DNA of 64,000 bases from Flavobacterium gelidilacus DSM 15343 (GTDB lineage: Bacteria; Bacteroidota; Bacteroidia; Flavobacteriales; Flavobacteriaceae). The notes under the pieces were generated by a model that had not been told where the DNA came from, made no database searches, and saw only the letters and a list, made by a program, of their open reading frames with translations. Position 1 is the first letter of the stretch. Each line of letters begins with the position of its first letter. The position numbers and the translations under genes are program-made. Shown here one piece after another: positions 60,950 to 64,000 of this stretch. The stretch lies in NCBI RefSeq assembly GCF_000422685.1, contig NZ_KE383904.1, positions 196,257 to 260,256 of the forward strand, read 5' to 3'.

Positions 60950-61078
60950 ATGACACAAAGAATATCAAAATCACAGCACGCCAAAATGCAAAATCCAATT
61001 TTACAGTTTTTTAAGTTTTTCTATTTAAATTTTAGAATTATTAAAATCGTAGCAGGAGGTCATGGAGGAACGCGATAG
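60950..61078 (+). CDS. 42-residue small protein downstream of the SQR-like gene
   Basis: This small ORF starts at the ATG at 60950 and ends at the TAG at 61076-61078. It begins MTQRISKSQHAKM, has a hydrophobic/basic middle (PILQFFKFFYLNFRIIKIV) that could be a membrane-associated helix, and ends AGGHGGTR. It follows the SQR-like gene by 47 bp behind an A-rich leader typical for this genome, with a terminator 47 bp downstream. I cannot name a family. The Gly/His-rich C-terminus and strong framing suggest it is real, perhaps a small subunit of the flavoprotein. Confidence 0.5.
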   Translation: MTQRISKSQHAKMQNPILQFFKFFYLNFRIIKIVAGGHGGTR

Positions 61079-61124
61079 AAAATCGTCTTAATTGATGATT
61101 GTTTTTAGTTTATTGGTTAGTATT

Positions 61125-61160
61125 AGAGGTTGTTTAAATTGAAGTAAACAGCCTCTTTTC
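61125..61160 (+). terminator. Terminator of the SQR-like operon
   Basis: A 12-bp stem with one G-T pair, AGAGGTTGTTTA / TAAACAGCCTCT (61125-61136 with 61145-61156), followed by a T-rich tail. Confidence 0.85.
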
Positions 61161-61176
61161 TTTTATAAAACACAGT

Positions 61177-61220
61177 GTAACTCTTGTTACAGACTACGCT
61201 TTAATCTTGAACTACTTTTG
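61177..61220 (+). promoter_or_regulatory. GTAAC-N4-GTTAC site and -7 box for the RND efflux operon
   Basis: GTAAC-TCTT-GTTAC at 61177-61190 (perfect, flanked by T and A) has its centre 29.5 bp upstream of TACTTTTG at 61213-61220. tolC follows at 61241. Confidence 0.75.
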
Positions 61221-61240
61221 TGATAAATAAGTTAATAACC

Positions 61241-62554
61241 ATGAAGAATAAATTAGTACTCACTTTAATTGGAATTTTTACCTTAGCTTTTAATGCTTCA
61301 GGTCAAGATACCATTGCTATTTCTAAAAAAGAAATTTTAGAAAAAGTAAACGATAATAATTTGCAAATCAAAATTGCAGAAAAAAATGCAGCTTCAGCAA
61401 AAGCAGATTATAATCAATCGAATTCTTTGTTTTTACCAAGTATTTCGGCTTCACACACTGCAATTTCTACAACAAATCCTTTAATGGCTTTTGGTTCTAA
61501 ATTGAATCAGGAAATTTTAACAGCCTCCGATTTTAATCCAGCCTTATTGAATAATCCAAACAAAACGCAAAACTTTGCCACTAAAATTGAAGTGTTACAA
61601 CCTTTAATTAATGTAGATGGTTTTTACGGAAGACAAGCTGCTAAATCAAAATACGAAGCTTTTCAACTGCAAACCGAAAGAACGAAAGAATATTTACAAC
61701 TCGAAGTAAATAAGTCGTTTATGCAATTACAATTAGCTTATAAAGCGGTTGCCGTTTTAGAAAAGGCAAACATAACTGGACAAGCAAATCTTAAATTAGT
61801 AGAGAATTACGCTAAACAAGGTATGCTTCAAAAAACGGATTTACTTTCTGTTCAAGTTCGTGTAAATGAAATCAAAAATCAATTGCAATATGCTAAATCT
61901 AATGTTCAAAATGCTTCGGATTATTTAGCTTTTTTACTAAATGAAGATAATACAAACAAAGTTTTCAAACCAACTGAAGATATTGAAAAAGTTATAGAAA
62001 TTTCATCATTTGACCCAAAATTGATTTCCAACAGAAAAGACATTTTAGCTATGGATAAGTCGGTAGAAGCTTACGGACAAATGACACAAATGAATAAAAT
62101 GGGTTTCTTACCAAGACTAAACGCTTTTGGAAGTTATGAATTATATGATACCAAAGTTTTTCAAACTGGTGCAAAAGGATATACAGTTGGAGCTCAATTA
62201 TCTTGGAGTGTTTTTGATGGATACAAAACTATCGGAAAATATCAAAAAGCAAAAGCAGATTATGACAAAGCTCAAACCGAAAGTCAACAATACAAAGCAC
62301 AAAGTCAGTTGGAATTAAATAAAACCAATCGTCAATTAGTAGATGCTGAAAACAAAGTAAATCTTTCAAAATTAGCTTTAGAGCAATCACAAGAAGCTTA
62401 TAGAATTAGAGAAAATCGTTTCAAAGAAGGTTTAGAAAAAACAACCGATTTATTAAATTCAGAAACCTTACAATTCCAAAAAGAATTAGAATACTTACAA
62501 GCCGTTTTTGAATATAATTTCACCCAAAAATATTTAGAATTTTTAACCAAATAA
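61241..62554 (+). CDS. TolC-family outer membrane protein of the RND operon
   Basis: 437 residues from the ATG at 61241 with a signal peptide (1-22, ending SGQ). TolC-type helical repeats include NLQIKIAEKNAASAKADYNQSNSLFLPSISASHTAIST and the second-repeat LAMDKSVEAYGQMTQMNKMGFLPRLNAFGSYELY. It forms the channel for the RND pump encoded next. The GTAAC dyad upstream places this pump in the anaerobic/NO-type regulon. Confidence 0.92.
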   Translation: MKNKLVLTLIGIFTLAFNASGQDTIAISKKEILEKVNDNNLQIKIAEKNAASAKADYNQSNSLFLPSISASHTAISTTNPLMAFGSKLNQEILTASDFNPALLNNPNKTQNFATKIEVLQPLINVDGFYGRQAAKSKYEAFQLQTERTKEYLQLEVNKSFMQLQLAYKAVAVLEKANITGQANLKLVENYAKQGMLQKTDLLSVQVRVNEIKNQLQYAKSNVQNASDYLAFLLNEDNTNKVFKPTEDIEKVIEISSFDPKLISNRKDILAMDKSVEAYGQMTQMNKMGFLPRLNAFGSYELYDTKVFQTGAKGYTVGAQLSWSVFDGYKTIGKYQKAKADYDKAQTESQQYKAQSQLELNKTNRQLVDAENKVNLSKLALEQSQEAYRIRENRFKEGLEKTTDLLNSETLQFQKELEYLQAVFEYNFTQKYLEFLTK

Positions 62555-62646
62555 GATGAAAGAAACGAGAAGAAAGAGAAAAGACAAAATTTTTAAGATT
62601 TCTCAAATTTCTCAAATCTGTGTTCCAAAAAAATAAAATTATCAAG
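62555..62646. repeat. Extragenic repeat modules before the RND adaptor
   Basis: Contains AAGATGAAAGA at the start (shared with 51749-51944), AAAGACAAAA, and a ~33-bp block ending in AAATCTGTGTTCCAAAAA (62614-62631) that repeats the module at 49251 and 51868. No ORF of its own; the operon is read through. Confidence 0.6.
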
Positions 62647-63738
62647 ATGAAAACAAAAATAACGACATTAATCCTTTCAGCTCTTTTCCTAATCTCTTGT
62701 GGTGACGAAAAGAAAAACGAAATCGCAACTGAAACTCCAATCGCAGTAAAAGTTAGTGGAACAACAGAAAACGATAACAGTCCATTTGTAACGGCAAGTG
62801 GAAAAATCGAATCCCAAAAAAGTGCCAATGTAAGCACAAGAATGATGGGTTACGTAACCAAAGTCAATGTAAAAATGGGACAAAAAGTAAGTCAAGGTCA
62901 ATTATTGGTAAGCATCAATAACACAGATTTACAAGCTAAAAAAGCACAAGTTGACGCTTCTATTTTACAAGCAACTGCAGGATTCAATAATGCAAAAAAA
63001 GATTATGAGCGTTTTAAAACTTTGTTTTCACAGCAAAGTGCTTCTCAAAAAGAATTAGACGATATGACATCTCGTTACGAAATGGCAAAAGCTGGTTTAG
63101 AAGGAGCAAAGCAAATGCGTAACGAAGTTATGGCTCAATTTTCTTACTCAAATATTACAGCACCATTTTCTGGAGAAGTTACAAATACTTTCGTAAAAGA
63201 AGGTGATATGGCAAACCCAGGAATGCCTTTAGTAAGTGTAGAAGGAAACGGCTTAATGCAAGTAATGGCAATGGTTTCTGAAGGAGATATAACTTCAATC
63301 AAAAACGGAATGTCTGTTGATGTTTTAGTAAAATCATCCAACCAACAATTAAAAGGGAAAGTTAGTGAAGTTAGTGGTTCAGCAACAAATACTGGTGGAC
63401 AATATTTAGTAAAAATCAATTTAGATAAAACAGATAAAAATATCCTTTCGGGAATGTTCGTAAATGTTCAATTTCCTATTGAAAAAACAAAGGCTAAAGC
63501 AGAAACAGAAACAAAAAAATCAGATAGGATTTTAGTTCCAGAATCTGCATTAGTAAATCAAGGTCAATTAACTGGAATTTATACTGTAAGTAATAATGTA
63601 GCCATTCTTCGTTGGATAAGAACAGGAAAATCATTCGGAAATCAAGTAGAAGTTCTATCAGGATTATCAGCAGATGAAAAATACATAGTTTCAGCAGAAG
63701 GAAAATTATACAACGGAGTAAAAGTTAGTATTCAGTAA
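62647..63738 (+). CDS. RND efflux periplasmic adaptor (lipoprotein)
   Basis: 363 residues from the ATG at 62647, lipobox Cys18 (FLISC-GD). Barrel-sandwich halves GKIESQKSANVSTRMMGYVTKVNVKMGQKVSQGQLL and YSNITAPFSGEVTNTFVKEGDMANPGMPLVSV surround a short coiled-coil; beta-barrel and membrane-proximal domains follow. It connects the TolC protein to the RND transporter encoded next. Confidence 0.94.
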   Translation: MKTKITTLILSALFLISCGDEKKNEIATETPIAVKVSGTTENDNSPFVTASGKIESQKSANVSTRMMGYVTKVNVKMGQKVSQGQLLVSINNTDLQAKKAQVDASILQATAGFNNAKKDYERFKTLFSQQSASQKELDDMTSRYEMAKAGLEGAKQMRNEVMAQFSYSNITAPFSGEVTNTFVKEGDMANPGMPLVSVEGNGLMQVMAMVSEGDITSIKNGMSVDVLVKSSNQQLKGKVSEVSGSATNTGGQYLVKINLDKTDKNILSGMFVNVQFPIEKTKAKAETETKKSDRILVPESALVNQGQLTGIYTVSNNVAILRWIRTGKSFGNQVEVLSGLSADEKYIVSAEGKLYNGVKVSIQ

Positions 63739-63777
63739 TTAGTTTTTAGTATTCAGTCGCAGTTTTCATAAAGTTTG

Positions 63778-63793
63778 AAACCTGAAACTAAAA
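63778..63793. repeat. Extragenic repeat AAACCTGAAACTAAAA, copy 2
   Basis: Identical to 1311-1326, here 30 bp before the RND transporter start. Confidence 0.5.
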
Positions 63794-63822
63794 AAACTAA
63801 AAAAACTTTTAAACAAAAAATT

Positions 63823-64000
63823 ATGCAAGAAGGTATAGCAGGTAAAATAGCCCATTTTTTCATCAATTCTAAATTGACCATTCTATTAATGGTAGGTTTG
63901 ATGATAATTGGAGTATATAGTTCGTTTTTAATTCCACGTGAAGAAGAACCACAAATTAACGTTCCAATGGCCGATGTAATGATTGGTTATCCAGGAGCAA
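63823..64000 (+). CDS. RND multidrug efflux transporter (partial, runs off right edge)
   Basis: The first 59 residues are visible: an N-terminal amphipathic stretch QEGIAGKIAHFFINSKLTI, the first membrane helix LLMVGLMIIGVYSSF and the AcrB/HAE-type start of the porter domain IPREEEPQINVPMADVMIGYPGA. It is the inner-membrane pump of the operon with the adaptor and TolC genes upstream. HAE versus heavy-metal type cannot be decided from this fragment. Confidence 0.93.
   Translation, partial: MQEGIAGKIAHFFINSKLTILLMVGLMIIGVYSSFLIPREEEPQINVPMADVMIGYPGA

Noticed and set aside
1-64000. tRNA, rRNA, CRISPR, prophage or intact insertion sequence
   Set aside because: I looked for cloverleaf-type sequences, regular direct repeats with spacers, integrases and transposases and found none I could support.

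Overview
The window is AT-rich, gene-dense DNA from a member of the Bacteroidota, most likely a Flavobacterium or a close relative. The evidence is TAnnTTTG-type -7 boxes, A-rich leaders instead of Shine-Dalgarno sequences, many Sec lipoproteins, TonB-dependent receptors, a likely type IX secretion tail on one protein, and DUF families typical of flavobacteria. I see no rRNA, tRNA, CRISPR array, prophage or intact insertion sequence. It looks like ordinary chromosome with a large accessory respiratory and metal block in the middle.

1-22 kb is mostly core: a DoxX/MauE-like membrane protein (cut by the left edge), DUF1599, folP, rlmH, a LysR regulator divergent from a long-form icd, a Sua5/TsaC tRNA-modification enzyme, an SbtA-like permease, a YkuD-like lipoprotein, DUF389/DUF2721 membrane proteins, an S9 peptidase, fabH and argS. 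It ends with a surface O-acylation module: two SGNH hydrolases, one carrying a LysM domain, plus an MBOAT acyltransferase.

23-44 kb is a nitrous-oxide-reduction and copper block. It holds a cytochrome c lipoprotein, a clade II Sec-type nosZ, a NosB-position membrane protein, nosL, nosD, nosF and nosY, then a truncated haemoglobin, the Fe-S repair protein Ric, an OsmC protein, a fasciclin lipoprotein, a His-rich heme-copper-oxidase-like membrane protein, a Crp/Fnr regulator, a DUF3365 cytochrome c, a rhodanese and two methyltransferases. Two TonB-dependent receptors carry the CxxxM and HxM copper-ligand motifs known from OprC/NosA. Each is preceded by a small secreted protein with a CNGKCHLKK motif and a C-terminal HPP. 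A Met/His-rich lipoprotein with two YtkA-like halves accompanies the first. I infer that these genes supply copper to NosZ, with NosL, NosD, NosF and NosY.

44-54 kb holds a kelch-like secreted protein and a TetR-controlled exporter operon (TolC, HlyD, two cupins, two ABC ATPases, two ABC-2 permeases) laid out like E. coli CecR/YbhGFSR. 54-61 kb carries cytochrome bd (cydAB), a DUF2202 ferritin-like lipoprotein, a DUF6799 protein, a sulfide:quinone-reductase-like flavoprotein and a 42-residue small ORF. 61-64 kb starts an RND efflux operon cut by the right edge.

The most striking signal is regulatory. Thirteen 14-bp dyads occur between 27.4 and 61.2 kb, either ATGA-N6-TCAT or GTAAC-N4-GTTAC type. 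In every case the dyad centre lies exactly 29.5 bp upstream of the first base of an 8-bp -7 box. This ties nos, copper uptake, ric, osmC, fasciclin, crp/fnr, the cytochromes, cydAB, the SQR-like enzyme and the RND pump into one or two Crp/Fnr-type regulons with class II geometry.
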